In this document: positions 34,421 to 47,334 of the stretch, in pieces | Layout of the letters: each line of letters opens with the position of its first letter | How positions within the stretch are numbered: position 1 is the stretch's first letter | Assembly (NCBI RefSeq): GCF_000801105.2 | Contig: NC_079513.1 | Location: 20,614,273-20,678,272, forward strand | Direction: 5' to 3' | Source of the DNA: Raphanus sativus | Taxonomy: Eukaryota; Streptophyta; Magnoliopsida; Brassicales; Brassicaceae | Length of the DNA: 64,000 bases | Translations under genes and position numbers: made by a program | Notes under the pieces: model-generated | Seen by the model: the letters and a program-made list of their open reading frames with translations, nothing else | The model's database searches: none | Told to the model about the DNA's origin: nothing

Positions 34421-35601
34421 TAAACTGTTGAATGAGGACGTGAGTATATTTTAATTTTAGAATCCGTATACCATTCAGAATGCTTCGAAATATTCCCTAA
34501 AAATATTAACAATATAAATACTAAAACACCTAAATGTGTTTTCCTATCTACATTATCTACATTATTAAATTTGAAGTGCCAATATGAATTAAAACTTGAA
34601 ATAACATTTTAATCAAATCTAATGTCATTTTCACTCATAAATATAATTAATTTTAATAAATAAATTTACAAAACATGATAAATATGAGTTTCTTTATAAA
34701 TCATAGGTATTACATTAAATTATCTAATATTTAGGTAATTTAAAAGATTGCAATTTTTCAATTATTTAATACTTAACAAAAAACGAAGATTGAAAAATAT
34801 ACATCACATTGTGCTTAGACTTATAAAAATAATACACTCTAAATGGCTGTCAAACGAGACACCACATACAGAACGATACACAGACAGAACGATGTAACTG
34901 TATAAATAATCACAGAGGTATTATCTTCATTTGTTTTTCTAATCAGTTTGGTTTTTAGTCTGGACTTTTGAACGATTTTACTTACATACATCCATTTTCA
35001 AATAGAAACTTAAATTTAACAAAATTACTTATTTTATCTTATTTTTACATTTAATTAAATTAAAAATAATCAAGTTAAAAGTTTCTAAATTTTAACAAAT
35101 TTTTATTGTTAAATATAATATAATTTTAAATTTTATTTCTGTGCATATGAAGTTAAAAATACCATAAAATCAAATCTATTCTATTAATTCTCTAGCATGA
35201 CCAGTTGATAAAAGTTGTGTCCACTATTTATTTTATTTATTTAATGAACCATTTATTTTATAATTGTCATTTAAATATTCAAACTGCCGTATTTATAACT
35301 TCTTCCCTCTTTACTTCTAATCCTAATTATCGCAGCCAACTTTTTGATGTCACGTATGCAACTTCCTCTTCCCTCTTTACTTCTAATCCTAATTTTCGCA
35401 GCCAACTTCTTGATGTCACGTATGCAACTTCCTCCCTCCGTATAATTATAACTTTCTCCCTCTTTTAATAACTGTCATTTATTTTATGACATCAGTTGCA
35501 TATTTACCTAACAAAGCGCTACTTAATCATATTCTTGATGTTTGATGCAACAATATGCAACTTTCAATCATATTAATGATTGATATACTTTTATTTATAT
35601 T

Positions 35602-35607
<6 letters not shown>

Positions 35608-35657
<50 letters not shown>
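35608..35657. repeat. (TA)n microsatellite, copy 1
   Basis: Pure TA dinucleotide run. The partner at 61378-61430 differs in length and has one interruption, a quick marker of divergence between the duplicates. Confidence 0.9.
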
Positions 35658-35659
<2 letters not shown>

Positions 35660-35987
35660 CTATAAGTAGTTTTATATTTGACTATGATCTATTGATAAAT
35701 ATTGATAAATATTGATTAATGATCGATACACTCTTATTTATATTCTTTATATATATAGATATATTACAATAAGTAGTTTTATATTTGACTATGATCTATT
35801 GATAAATGTTATGTTCAATTATGTATTTTATTTATTTAAAAAACTATTCTATCAAACTAAATTAATATTAAATACAAATATGATTACCGAAACACTCAAA
35901 TACAAAAATTAAAATCTTTAACTTAATTTAAAACAAAAAAATATATCCGCTCTTTTTAAAGGCACGTCAGAATCTAGGATCCCAGAA

Positions 35988-37207
35988 TCTTCTTCTATTA
36001 AAACACAAGTATGATTGATAAAATGTTGTATCCAATTATTATTCTTTTTGTTTAAAAGTTTTTTTATTATTTCACTAATATTTAATTAACCTCTATCTTA
36101 ATTCCATGATTTTTGGACTCATTTCCCCAATAATTATTAGTCAACAGTTCTATTTTAGTTCTAGGAAAACCCTTTTTTGATTGTGTTTTGATATTTACAC
36201 TTGATAATACCATAGGCAAATAGAATACATATATTAGTTCACGGTTTATGTCAGATTACTTTCTTTTGACTAAGGTTCTACTACATTTATTGTATTATTT
36301 TGTAAGTATATTTTCCAAAAAAAATTGTTCGGATTTCGATGTTTGTTGGGTTTGATATTGATTTTCGGATATAACACTTTAAAAACTGTTCGAGTATATA
36401 TGTAGATCATGTCTACAGAATATGTACTGGACGACTTTACGGGTCACCGGACTTTGGATCGAGTGAACCGCAAGTTAATAAATAAATTAGTTAATTTTAC
36501 TATAAACCAAAGTTAAATATTATATAAACTTTTTATAAAACATGAAATAATAGTTTGGATATGTACATATTTTATATTTGAAAAACATTTAGAAAATACT
36601 TAACTTTAGCTTCTATATGTTATTATTTCCATTTGACATACAAAATAGTTTAGATTATTTATTTATTTTTAACAAGTTAAGATTTATGACATACAAAAAT
36701 ATCAAAATTTAAAAATTCATAAATATTTATCTATTAGTTTAACCAGTGCTTTAACCAGGTTCCAGATTTTAGTGATTTTTTGGGGGTTTTTAAATATTGG
36801 TATTTCACAAAACCTAAACTTGATTTATCTTGAGTCATCGGATTTACCGGTTCAACTGCAGGTCCGGATCGAGTTTCAAAACACCGAGGATGGAACTTTG
36901 ATTTTTGGATCGATTCCGATTCGGGTTTTTTGGGTACAAATATTCTTGACTAATTATGTTGGGTAATTACTAAGAAAAAATTATATGTTGCAAACTTTAG
37001 GAATAAAGTTTAAAAATAATATGAGAAATATATATGGACAAGTGTATAGCTATGCAACTTGGCATATTTAATATAGTTACCAAAATTAAATTAAATTAAA
37101 TTAATAATTAATAATGTATTAAAATATATAAAAATAAAATATAAAAATTAATTTAAAAAAATAAAACAAAAATATACCCGCCCTTTAAAGGGCGGGTCAA
37201 AATCTAG
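35988..37207 (+). mobile_element. Helitron, about 1.2 kb (copy 1)
   Basis: The 5' end TCTTCTTCTATTAAAACAC follows an A. The 3' end has a perfect hairpin CCCGCCCTTTAAAGGGCGGG, then TCAAAATCTAG, CTAG 37204-37207, followed by T. It begins 10 bp after the terminus of the previous Helitron. No Rep/helicase is visible. Confidence 0.75.
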
Positions 37208-38057
37208 TTTCTATTAAAATCCAACATAATTGGGACGAGACGAATGAAACCTTGGTTGAATATTTATGTATAATTCTTTGAGCTATGCTTAGAGATACAT
37301 ATCCAGTTTTGTATAGCATCTCCAACCATCAATTATTCCCATATTTTTTCAAAGAGGGTGAACAGTACATCCAAATATAAGGAGTACTATTCATTTTTTA
37401 TAAAGCTATTCATTTTTATTTTTGTCTCTATGTATTCTACAAATGCATGAAAACTGTTTATATACAATAGAATCTCTATAAATTAATAAATATTATAAAC
37501 TAATAAATTTCACCGATCCTACGTTGAACCAGTGTAAAATTTGAACAAAAAATTAACATAATTTGATAAAATTATGAGATAAGAATTTTTAAACCTTATG
37601 TAAATATATGGTCTCAATATAAACATAGTTCAATTTTCATAGTGAAATTTATCTTTATTATTTTTTAATCTCTCTTAATATACTAATTTTATTTTTTTTA
37701 AATGAATTCATATTTACCGTATACCTCAAATAATCAAATAATAACAATAAAAAACTAAATATCTGAACTCGACCGAATCTGAACTAAAAATACCCGAACT
37801 CGATCCGAAATACATAAATTCCCGAACCGGTTTTCTAGCCTTATACCAAAATACCAAATCTGAACCCGAGCGCACACCCCTAGCTTTTAGAATAATTCTA
37901 AATATAACACCAAATTTAATGTTTTATTTCATTTTTATATAATCATAACACTACATTTACATAATATGTTTATAATTCTTCTTTTAAATTTAATAGTTTT
38001 AATCCTTTATAATGATAATTATTATCTTGCAGTTTCTTTCTAATCATTTTGGAATCA
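37208..38057. other. AT-rich repeat DNA between Helitrons (copy 1)
   Basis: No gene is seen. It begins 'tttctattaaaatcc', itself like a Helitron 5' end. The part at 37760-37880 is rich in 'cccgaactcgatccgaa' phrases found inside many Brassicaceae Helitrons. Confidence 0.4.
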
Positions 38058-39800
38058 TCTATCTTATTAAAGTAGAAGTACTTTAAGCTTTTATTTGGTA
38101 ATAGGGATAGAAATCTTTAAAAAAATTAAATTTTGTTTGGTAACAAAGATAGTATAGAATTTGGCTTTTCCTTTTTTAAATGATAAATTTAAGTATTTAA
38201 TGTATTTTTCTAATTCAAATAATAGATTTCTTTAATATAATGAATCTTAACCAAAATAAATTTTCTTATATATTTTTTGTTAACATTTAATATTTTTAAT
38301 ATTTATTAATAAAAATAATAAAATAAAAATCACACATCAAAATCAATTTATATATCATATAAACAAAATATAAAATATTTTATTTAAAATTGTTAGTATA
38401 ACACTTTTATAATATAAGTCCAATTAGTTATAAATATTAGATTTTATAATACACTGTGATATAATAGACGATTAAAATCACATAATATAATTATTTAAAG
38501 TAATAAATAAAAAAATTGTTTTAAAATGTTGATACACTAAAAATGAATCCTTGCTACTGCCAAGTTAAGAGTTGCAATTGTAGTACTTGAGATTCAAATC
38601 CAGAGGACCAGTCTATACTCTAGTTCTATGAGTTCCGAAATCAAGTTTAGAAGAAGATAATAATTTGGTTGAAAGAGACGATAGTTAACAAGCAAATAAA
38701 CACGAGATTGATTCAATTAAACAAGAGCTAGCCTAGGGTATTTCATTGGGTGTTGAATTGGAGCCAAACAATTATTCAAGCGCGATGAAGAGCTTTCTAG
38801 AACTCGGATCACTCAGCTGGAACACTCCTCTGTCGTGGCAGTGATCGCTTTGCAGATCGATCTCACCACCTAACTGTCCTTGGGATGAGGATCGATTGCA
38901 AGCTTTAGAGAACAGGTCCGATCAGTTCACTTACCACCTTAATATCTACTTTCGCTGATTAGGGATACTAAGCTCATTCAATACATGTCAAGTTATCTCC
39001 TAAGCGGTTAACTAGGCAATGAACTAGTGATCTAAAATCAAGTGATCAGGTTAATGAAAGCAGTAAGAACAGTATGAATGAAGAACAGTTATGGATCGCT
39101 TATCTATGTTTAGCTCATGTCTCAACACCCTAAAAACCCTAGGCGAGCAAAGCTACTACTCGATCATGATGTAGATAAACAAAGACATAAATCCTAAATA
39201 AAATTGCATAAGAACAGAGTATGAAACAATAGGGTTCAGATGATCTTCTCTATGAGAGGATGGATTCTTCTCCCTTACAAGTTGCAGATCGCAAATCACA
39301 GTGTTCTCTTGTAAAACTAGCGTAAGTATAAATATCTAAAATAACTCATATTTTTGCCTTATATTTTTAATTTTAAGTATTAATATTATTATAAATATAA
39401 TTTAATATAAATATTTATATATGTTCACTCATTATGTTCGCGGTTCGGATTAGGTTTGGTTTCGGTTTTTTGAATTTTTTGAAAAATAGTCTCATTTGAT
39501 TATTTAGACATGATTCGACCAGGTCAGTATCCTATTTCTGGATTGGTTCGGGTAAATACTTCATATTATGACTCAGCTCTAATTACAACACTGTTCTCGT
39601 ATGTCTTGGGGAGGATGGTTTAATAGAACTGAAACAGCATTTATGTAGGTTAATCTGGTTAACGTTTGTTGAATTGAACCAAATCTAAACCTTAAAATGA
39701 ATTTTCATATCTCGCCGGTTCTTATCTTAATCCGATGTAAAATCAAAAATTGGTTCGTTCGGTTTAAGCTGACTCTTACTTGCGAGCATTGTTGTCACTC
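38058..39800 (+). mobile_element. Helitron 5' end and mixed repeat DNA
   Basis: TCTATCTTATTAAAGTAGAAG after an A at 38057 is a good Helitron 5' terminus; the same end is at 63831 in copy 2. No matching 3' hairpin and CTAG was found downstream. From about 38533 to 39330 there is less AT-rich sequence without recognisable coding frames, which looks like a separate inserted repeat, possibly retroelement-derived. 39430-39780 again has 'ggttcggattaggtttggtttcgg' style repeat DNA. Confidence 0.4.
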
Positions 39801-39877
39801 CAAATCAACAGAAGCTAATAAATTAAACTATTGAGAGAAGAGAAGAGAAAGGTAATTCGAAGAAGAAGGAAGGAAGG

Positions 39878-40046
39878 ATGGGTGGAGGAATGGAGACGAA
39901 CAAGAACAAGTTCATCGAGGACTGGGGATCCGCTAGGGAGAATCTGGAGCATAACTTCCGATGGACACGTCGCAACTTCGCTCTCATCAGAATCTTTGGC
40001 ATCGCCCTCCCCATCCTCGTCTACAAAGGCCATCGTCAAAGATTTT
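39878..40046 (+). pseudogene. First exon of a complex I B15/NDUFB4-like gene, with frameshift
   Basis: The sequence reads MGGGMETNKNKFIEDWGSAR, then ENLEHNFRWTRRNFALIRIF and GIALPILVYKG, matching the small mitochondrial complex I subunit AT2G31490 as I recall it. One extra C at about 40031 shifts the frame before IVKDF; without it the exon would be exactly 56 codons and end at a GTAACT donor. The second exon is not found downstream to the assembly gap. A purine-rich 5' UTR-like leader is present (39835-39877). Because the intron donor is retained, this is a DNA-level copy, not a retrocopy. Confidence 0.8.
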
Positions 40047-41805
40047 GTAACTCTCAATCTCTCACTCGATTCCATATCCCATTTCAATATTACTCTTGTT
40101 GTAATTACATTTGAATCAAATCTGTTCTTTTGTTTGGTTAACACATTACATATGAATATTAATGCATGTATTCAGAGGACAAATAAAACATTTGGATAAA
40201 CATTATTTTCATGAAACGTCAAGATGTCTAACAATAGTATGTGGAGATCACACTGTTCCACTGTGGAGTGCACGTTAGGCTTATATTTCGCATGAACAGT
40301 TTTTGTTATTTATATGAAATGTATTTGACTAAGCAAAACTAAGTATATTTAGTAGTAGTCATCAATTTAATTACATAGAACTATTCCACATTTTGTTTTA
40401 CAAACATAACATAAAACAAGTCACATGAAGAGGCGGCGACAAAAAGTTCCACAGTTAACACTTCTCGATCTCCAAATAGAACAATAAATTAAGAGTAAAG
40501 CTCATACATGTTGCTTGAAATTCCAGTGGAACACTCACCCCGAAAGTGGCTCCCTTAGGCATCGACGGAGACGGAAGGCAAACGGCTCCAGAGCTCCTTA
40601 GGAGGAGGACGACAAGCAGACCCACAAGAGCTAGCTCGACTGAAGAAACCAAAAGTTCCTGACATGACTCGGATGACAATGAAGAAAGAACTCAGGTCAA
40701 GCGTGGTTGGTAAATAATTCCCCCACACCGGCCACGCGACACTAACATATGGTGGCGACATCAAGGGAACTCGAGGTAATTTTGTCGGAGTTATGAGGAT
40801 AAGACTGAAGCATAGGAGGTGACACATGTCACCTAAAAAAGCAGGTGCCGCGGTAAGAATGACGACTTTGTTCCCTGCAGAAGACACGATTCACTGGGTC
40901 GTCCTCAAAACCATAGTCTCCGATGTCAAGAAGCGAGGAAATGAGCCATCAAAACACCATTGTTGACACCATGGCAGTCGTCGAGTGAACTACAACAGAG
41001 GTTCTCTCTGCCGTTTTAATAAAACACATCCCAGCTGTTTTAATTCTTGGCATCAAGAGAACAATGCAACCTCTGATTCGTAACCCTTGCCCTCACCGGA
41101 ATCACCACGAGGTTCCGAAAATACTTATCACCACGAGGTTCTCGAGCAAGTAGTTCTTGGTAGAGTATCGGGCTAAAAGAAACAACTGTCGAACTGATTT
41201 CTCTGATTTCAATCTCTTTTCACTCCCTTTCTCAAAGATCTTGCCGATCCACCTCTAGGACTCCTCTGGTTTTGCTCCACTTTCGATTCATCATATCAAT
41301 CAAATCCCCAAATCCAATTAAAATGATCAAAAGGAAATATATGAAAACAATCTCAAAACATTGTTAAGAAATGTGAAAAGTTTGGTTTGTGTAATTGAAG
41401 GACAAAAGACAAATCGTAGTTTTTTTACTTTATTCCTTTAGAGTGTTTGGCAATATAAAATGAGTAGTTTGAGGTTAATTGTTCAGTGATAATTAAAAAA
41501 AAAAAGATTAAAAAAAAAACAACTAATAAGATTATAAGAAATTTCTTTAGAAAACTCTGTATGATTGTCACTTCATGAGATTCTCATTTAATATACACGA
41601 GAAATTTAAATCATACTTCCTCTGTTTCAAATTATTTGTCGTTCTAGGAAAAAATTTTTGTTTCAAAATAAATATCGTTTTCGATTTTTAATGGAAAATT
41701 TATTGATAATATTCTCTAATCTATTTTTTATTCGGTGAAGTATGGTTAGGCGTATTGGTAATAGTGTTTTTATTTTGAAAATAAGTAAAATTAAATATTT
41801 TTTTT
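40047..41805. other. Intergenic/repeat DNA, no gene recognised
   Basis: A minus-strand frame (40555-40887) is open for 110 codons but has no recognised domain or splice context. A 'tcaccacgaggttc' phrase is doubled near 41104 and 41129. Nothing else is supported. Confidence 0.35.
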
Positions 41806-41905
41806 NNNNNNNNNNNNNNNNNNNNNNNNNNNNNNNNNNNNNNNNNNNNNNNNNNNNNNNNNNNNNNNNNNNNNNNNNNNNNNNNNNNNNNNNNNNNNNN
41901 NNNNN
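41806..41905. other. Assembly gap of exactly 100 N
   Basis: One hundred N characters, the usual placeholder for a gap of unknown size. Order, distance and orientation across it rest on scaffolding. It separates the transposon island and chromosome 5-like block from the right arm. Confidence 0.99.
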
Positions 41906-43392
41906 ATTTCCTTAATAATACACTGACTAAGAACATCTCTAACGTGAAATTCCATTTTTTTTCTCCAAAATAGAATTGAAGAAAATATATAGTAAAATTG
42001 CTCCAACTTAACTTCATGTTTCATTCTATAATAGAATAATGAATAAACAAAAGATAAATTACTCTATTTATGGAATGAGATATGAAGTTGAATTAGATTA
42101 TTTCTTATTTCAGATTCTATTTCACTCTAAACTTTTTTTAAAAACTAAGTAGGATTAGAGATATCCTAATACTCCAACTTTTGTCTTTCCAAATTTAATA
42201 AACTATCAAATATCAACCCAAACCACGTCAAAAGACACAAAGCATCCTTCCTTTGATCTTCGTTCTTGCCATTACTTAAATCAACATCAACCGACACACA
42301 ATTTTTAATTTAAACTATATGTGTTGCATACATATACGAGCACAAATTTCTTACAAATATTTATTAGTGTATATATTTTATTAAAATATATATACTTATT
42401 ATTGTATTAAATTTTTTGAAAATACTAATATATTAAAAATATTTTTGATTTTGAAAATTTATACTTTTGTTACCACTTTTGTACACTTATTTTTATTTAT
42501 ATTTTGCTCATTTTTTCCATTTCTTTTTCATTATTTATATTTTCCATTACATATATTTTGCTTATATATACTATTCAAAGATAAACAATAAAAAATTTAC
42601 TTACAAAAAATAATAGTTGGATCACTACATTTATTGTTAGATTGAAATAAAAATAATATATATTTTTATTAAAATAATATGATTAATATAAGTTCGTTTT
42701 ATTTTAATATATATTTTTAGATTTTGGATTATTATTATTAATATTAACTTTAATAATTTAGCTAATCAGAAAAATGAAAATTAGTTTTTTTTTTAAATTT
42801 TGTTGTTAATTTATGTTTATTCATTAAGGGTATAAATGATATTGATCACTCTAATTTTTTTATTTTAAAATATTTTTAGATTTAGATAATTCTTATCATT
42901 ACTAATTTTATTTACTTATGTAATAAAAAATAAATTCGTTTTTATTTTGTAGGTAATTTATATATTTATCCTTTAAAAATAAAAAAATATTAATCACTCT
43001 AATATTTTTTTAAAATATATTTTTAAAATTTTGATAATTCTTATCATTATTAATTTTAATCAGTTACCTAATCATAAAACTAAAATTCGTTTTTATTTTA
43101 TGGATAATTTATATGTTTATTCATTGAGGATATAAACAATATTAACCGGTCTAACTTTTAACGTGAGAGATCCGTTGCGAAAAATCACTTCGCAAATAAT
43201 AGTATAGATAAACAAGATAACAAAAATTACGATTATCGAAAAATTAGATATTATTTTACAAAAATAGATATAAAAAATAATGTGAAGATTGCAATTTTTT
43301 AAGAAAACATAGAAAAAGAATGAATTCGATACCATATTTAAAATTGAGTTAAATGAAAGATAGTAAAAAAGAAATACACACTCACACACGTG

Positions 43393-43436
<44 letters not shown>

Positions 43437-44067
43437 TGTTTTTATTAGAATAAAAAATATAATATAATTGAAGAGTGCAACTTATTTTGAATTTCTATTT
43501 TTTTTCTTCTAGGGTAAATCATATCTAACATTTTTATTTACTCAATTTGATTTGATATTTATTAGTATTTATCTCATTCATTGTAACTGTTACAAATTAT
43601 TTATAACATGTGTATTTCCAACTATATTCTTTTGTAACCTATAGACTAATATAGTATGCAATAGAAAGAGTTTTATCATGTGTATAATTTTCTAGTGTAT
43701 TTAAAATTCATAAGCAAAAATGTTATGGAAAAAAACAAAGTAAGACTTAGTCCAGGCTAATGACAGTCACTGATTCGTTATCAGTACTCAGTGGAGAAAA
43801 TAAGATAAAAAAAAGGAAATTCATAAAGTTTATCTTTCTTCATGCCTTTTCCTTTTTAATTAATAAATGTAGACAAGAAATAGAGGAAAGGTACAGTCCA
43901 AAATCCGATCAAGTGGAAAAAGAAACAGCTAAGAAGAACTTTCTCTCCCCCGAACATTTATTTTCCCTGATTCTCTCTCTCTCTATCCAAAATGGCATAC
44001 CACATGTCGTGACTCCACGCGCCGCCCCGTTTCATAAGAATCCAAAGCCCAACAAACAAAAACAACC
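41906..44067. other. Very AT-rich intergenic DNA, then DUF630/632 promoter
   Basis: 42300-43450 is dense AT-rich DNA with locally repeated phrases ('ttttattttgtaggtaattta', 'ttatcattatt', 'aatcactctaa'), suggesting tandemly related decayed repeats. A (TA)n run lies at about 43399-43433. The last 120 bp (CT-rich, 43970-44067) is probably the 5' UTR of the next gene. Confidence 0.4.
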
Positions 44068-47000
44068 ATGGGCTGCGCAGCGTCGAAGCTCGACAACGAA
44101 GACACCGTCCGCCGCTGCAAAGATCGCCGCCGTCTGATGACGGAATCAGTCCGCGCGCGTCACCAGCTCGCCGCGGCTCACGCCGATTACTGCAGATCGC
44201 TACGTCTCACCGGATCCGCTCTCTCCTCTTTCGCCGCCGGCGAGCCACTCGCCGTATCGGACCAGACTCCCGCCGTGTTTCTCCACACTCCGAGCGAACA
44301 CTCCTCCTCCAGTTACGTACCTCCACGTGTCCCTCCGTCTCCTTCCGTCTACACTCCCAGCGAACACTCTTCCTCCAGTTACATACCTCCACGTGTCCCT
44401 CCCTCTCCTTCCGTGGCTAGCTCCAAAAAGCTGCCTCCGATCGTAACGGCTCCCTCTAATCGGAGACGCAAGCAGCAACAGCAGAAGCTGCCTCATATAC
44501 TGTCGAGCCCTTCGTCAAGCGAGAGATCTAATTTCATGCCGAGTAGTTTCTACCCAACGGCTTACCAGAACTCGACTTACTCCGCTACTCCCTCTCAAGC
44601 CTCCTCGGTCTGGAACTGGGAGAACTTCTACCCTCCTTCCCCTCCCGATTCCGACTTCTTTAACCGTAAATCTCAAGAGAGGCAACAACAACATAACCGG
44701 TTTAGCGATCAACAAGATTTACATCATAACCGGTTTAGCGATCAACAAGACTTACATCATAACCGGTTTAGCGATACGGAGACTGAGAGATCTGAGCATG
44801 ATTTCTTCGATTCGACGAGGAAGGAGAAGAAGTTTGATAGGGAGACGGAGAGATCAGCAGGAGCACACTCGAGGAAGCAGAATAAGCAGTTTCAGATCTT
44901 GGAGGAGGAAGCTGAGAGAGAGGAAGTGCAGTGTAGCGAATGGGAGGATCACGATCATTACAGTACCACTAGCTCATCTGAAGCCACCGCCCATGATGAG
45001 GAGGAGGAGGAGGAAGAGGAGGAGGATATAGAGTCAATCTCACAAGTCGGGACGCGTTCTGACTTTGGATCTTCAGTGAAGACTAGTTCGATGAGACGGC
45101 AGCACGCACCAATGGCGCAGGAGTATAGCGTTGGAGGACAAGAGAAGTATGGCAAAGCAGACGACGCGGCAACGAGTTACAGTGGCAGCAGAAGAGGAGG
45201 AGATAATGTCTCTGACATGAAGATGGTGGTGAGACACAGAGATTTGAAGGAGATTGTCGATGCCATCAAGGAGAATTTCGACAAGGCCGCTGAGGCCGGA
45301 GAACAAGTCTCTCAGATGCTTAATCTTGGCAAGGCTCAGCTCGACCGCAGTTTCAGCCACTTGAAGAGTGAGAGAATCTGCCATATATCTAAAGTTCATT
45401 ACTTTGGTATCATTTTAATTATAATCTTTTGGTTTTGACAGAAACGGTGATTCATTCGAGTAGCGTATTGAGCAACCTGAGCTCAACCTGGACCTCTAAG
45501 CCGCCATTGGAAGTCAAGTACAGGCTTGACACAACCTCACTTGAACAACCGGGAGGTCCCAAGAGTCTTTGTTCAAGTCTTGACCGACTCTTGGCATGGG
45601 AAAAGAAACTCTATGAGGAAGTCAAGGTCCTCTGCTTTTTTTTTAATATCCAAATGTGATTTCTCGCAGGTTTTATGTTTTTACTAATTTCTGGATGATA
45701 TATTGCAGGCTAGAGAAGGGTTTAAGATTGAACACCAAAAGAAGTTGTCAAAACTTCAAAGTCAAGAGTACAAGGGAGATAATGAGACTAAGCTGGACAA
45801 GACTAAGGGGTCTATAACTAGGTTACAGTCTCTTATTATCGTTACTTCCCAGGCCGTCACCACTACATCTACTGCCATTGTCCGCCTTCGAGATACTGAT
45901 CTTGTCCCGCAGCTCGTTGAACTCTGTCACGGGTAATATTTCTTTCTTTATTTCTTTATTTATTTATTATTGTGTATCAATTGATTATCCGATATTGAAT
46001 GCGCTGTTAGCTGCATTGACTTGTCTGTATCATCATAACTTACTCTATGACGTACGTATCACCATCATCATCGTGTGGACTTGTCAAGTGGGTGAACATT
46101 TAATGAAAAAATCCTAGTCTGCAAATCTCATGCTTTTTTGAAGCCATTCTTTAGATTTTTAGATTCCCGGTTAAGATTGGCTGCTTGTTAGAGTGGGATA
46201 AAGACTACTAATTCATATATTGCATTTCAGGTTATTATAGCTTAACTTGACAACTAATAAGTAACAGGCTTTGTGTTAAAGATCATGCTTATTAGCTACT
46301 ATCTAGTTCCGTAGAAATGAAAGATCATCTACCTTAGAGATTCTAGCGTGAAGCATGGTGGTTTGGAACCTGCTTTGAAGGTCCCCACACAAGTTCAAGT
46401 GTTGTAGTTGTAGCCTAAGACATTTTTTTGTTAAATTCATGTGAAGAGCCTAAGACTATGCTGTGATAATTGCTTTGGTTCCAGCAGATAGGCCCTTGCT
46501 TTGAACATCAGAGTTACACACTAATCTCTGAAATTATGCTTGTGCAGTTTCATGTACATGTGGAAAGCAATGCATCAGTTCCACGAGATTCAGAACAACA
46601 TCGTACAGCAAGTTCAGGGACTCATTAACAGGTCAGGCAAAGGGGAATCAACATCTGAACTACACCGACAAGCAACACGTGACTTGGAAACAGCCGTGTC
46701 TCTATGGCACTCCAGTTTCTGTCGGCTGATTAAATTCCAAAGGGAGTTCATACGTTCGGTTCAAGCCTGGTTCAAGCTGACTCTCCTCCCAGTTTGCCAC
46801 GACAACAACCCCGGTCACAAAGAGCCAGTAGATGCCTACGCGTTTTGCGATGAGTGGAAGCTCACTCTAGACCGAGTCCCGGACACAGTGGCTTCAGAAG
46901 CAATCAAGAGCTTCATCAACGTTGTTCACGTGATATCCGCGAAACAATCAGAGGAGCTAAAGATAAAGAAACGAACAGAATCAGCATCAAAGGAGCTTGA

Positions 47001-47334
47001 GAAGAAAGCTTCGTCGCTTAGGAACATCGAAAGGAAATACTACCAGTCATACTCCACGGTCGGGTTTGGTCTCCCTGATTCAGGACCAGACAACGGACAC
47101 GTGCTAGACGCTCGAGACCCGCTCACGGAGAAAAAGTTAGAGCTAGGAGCATGTCAGAGAAGAGTGGAGGAAGAGATGCTGAAACATTCAAAGGCAATAG
47201 AAGTGACAAGAGCCATGACTTTGAATAATTTGCAGACGGGTTTGCCAGGTGTGTTCCAAGCTTTAACCAGTTTCTCAGCTCTGTTCACGGAGTCCTTACA
47301 AACGGTATGCACTCGCTCATACTCCATCAAATAG
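44068..47334 (+). CDS. DUF630/DUF632 protein (NRG2/APSR1-like family)
   Basis: Four exons (44068-45367, 45442-45626, 45709-45932, 46548-47334) encode 831 residues. The start [20 protein letters not shown] is the DUF630 module (about 1-60) with an N-myristoylation Gly2 and a nearby Cys, so membrane attachment is likely. A Ser/Pro-rich region follows, with two copies of [20 protein letters not shown] and three copies of a [15 protein letters not shown] unit (about 209-240). An acidic Glu run (about 310-320) precedes DUF632, from about residue 384 ([20 protein letters not shown]) to the end, which is helical. Family members include NRG2 (nitrate signalling) and APSR1 (phosphate response); the closest recalled homologues are AT4G35240 and AT2G17110. 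No lesion is seen. Confidence 0.92.

Larger units (their letters stand above)
33700..35977 (+). mobile_element. Probable Helitron carrying a gene fragment (copy 1)
   Basis: The right end, TATCCGCTCTTTTTAAAGGC then CAGAATCTAG (CTAG 35974-35977), is a decayed version of the Helitron terminus seen at 37207. The next base is G, not T, so the end is old or altered. The left end was not found and 33700 is approximate. A captured UBAC2-like fragment lies inside (34171-34420). A 66-bp unit at 35306-35437 is tandemly doubled, and a long TA run lies at 35608-35657. Confidence 0.45.
30791..38226. repeat. Long direct duplication, copy 1 (partner 56574-64000)
   Basis: The two copies align from 'tttattacatgtgagg' to the right edge of the window with a few substitutions and small indels; the offset moves only from 25783 to 25774 bases over 7.4 kb. 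Noted differences include an 11-bp segment present near 32054 but missing in copy 2, an extra T in copy 2 near 60156, and different lengths of the TA run. Copy 1 may extend past 38226; copy 2 is cut by the window edge. Confidence 0.95.

Noticed and set aside
35205..35468. 87-codon frame with a repeated SSLFTSNPN unit as a gene
   Set aside because: It arises from a 66-bp tandem duplication inside a Helitron, where 66 is divisible by three; no homologue is known.
40455..40887. Minus-strand frame of 110 codons as a gene
   Set aside because: No recognisable domain, no partner exons, and it lies in repeat-rich DNA beside a truncated pseudogene.
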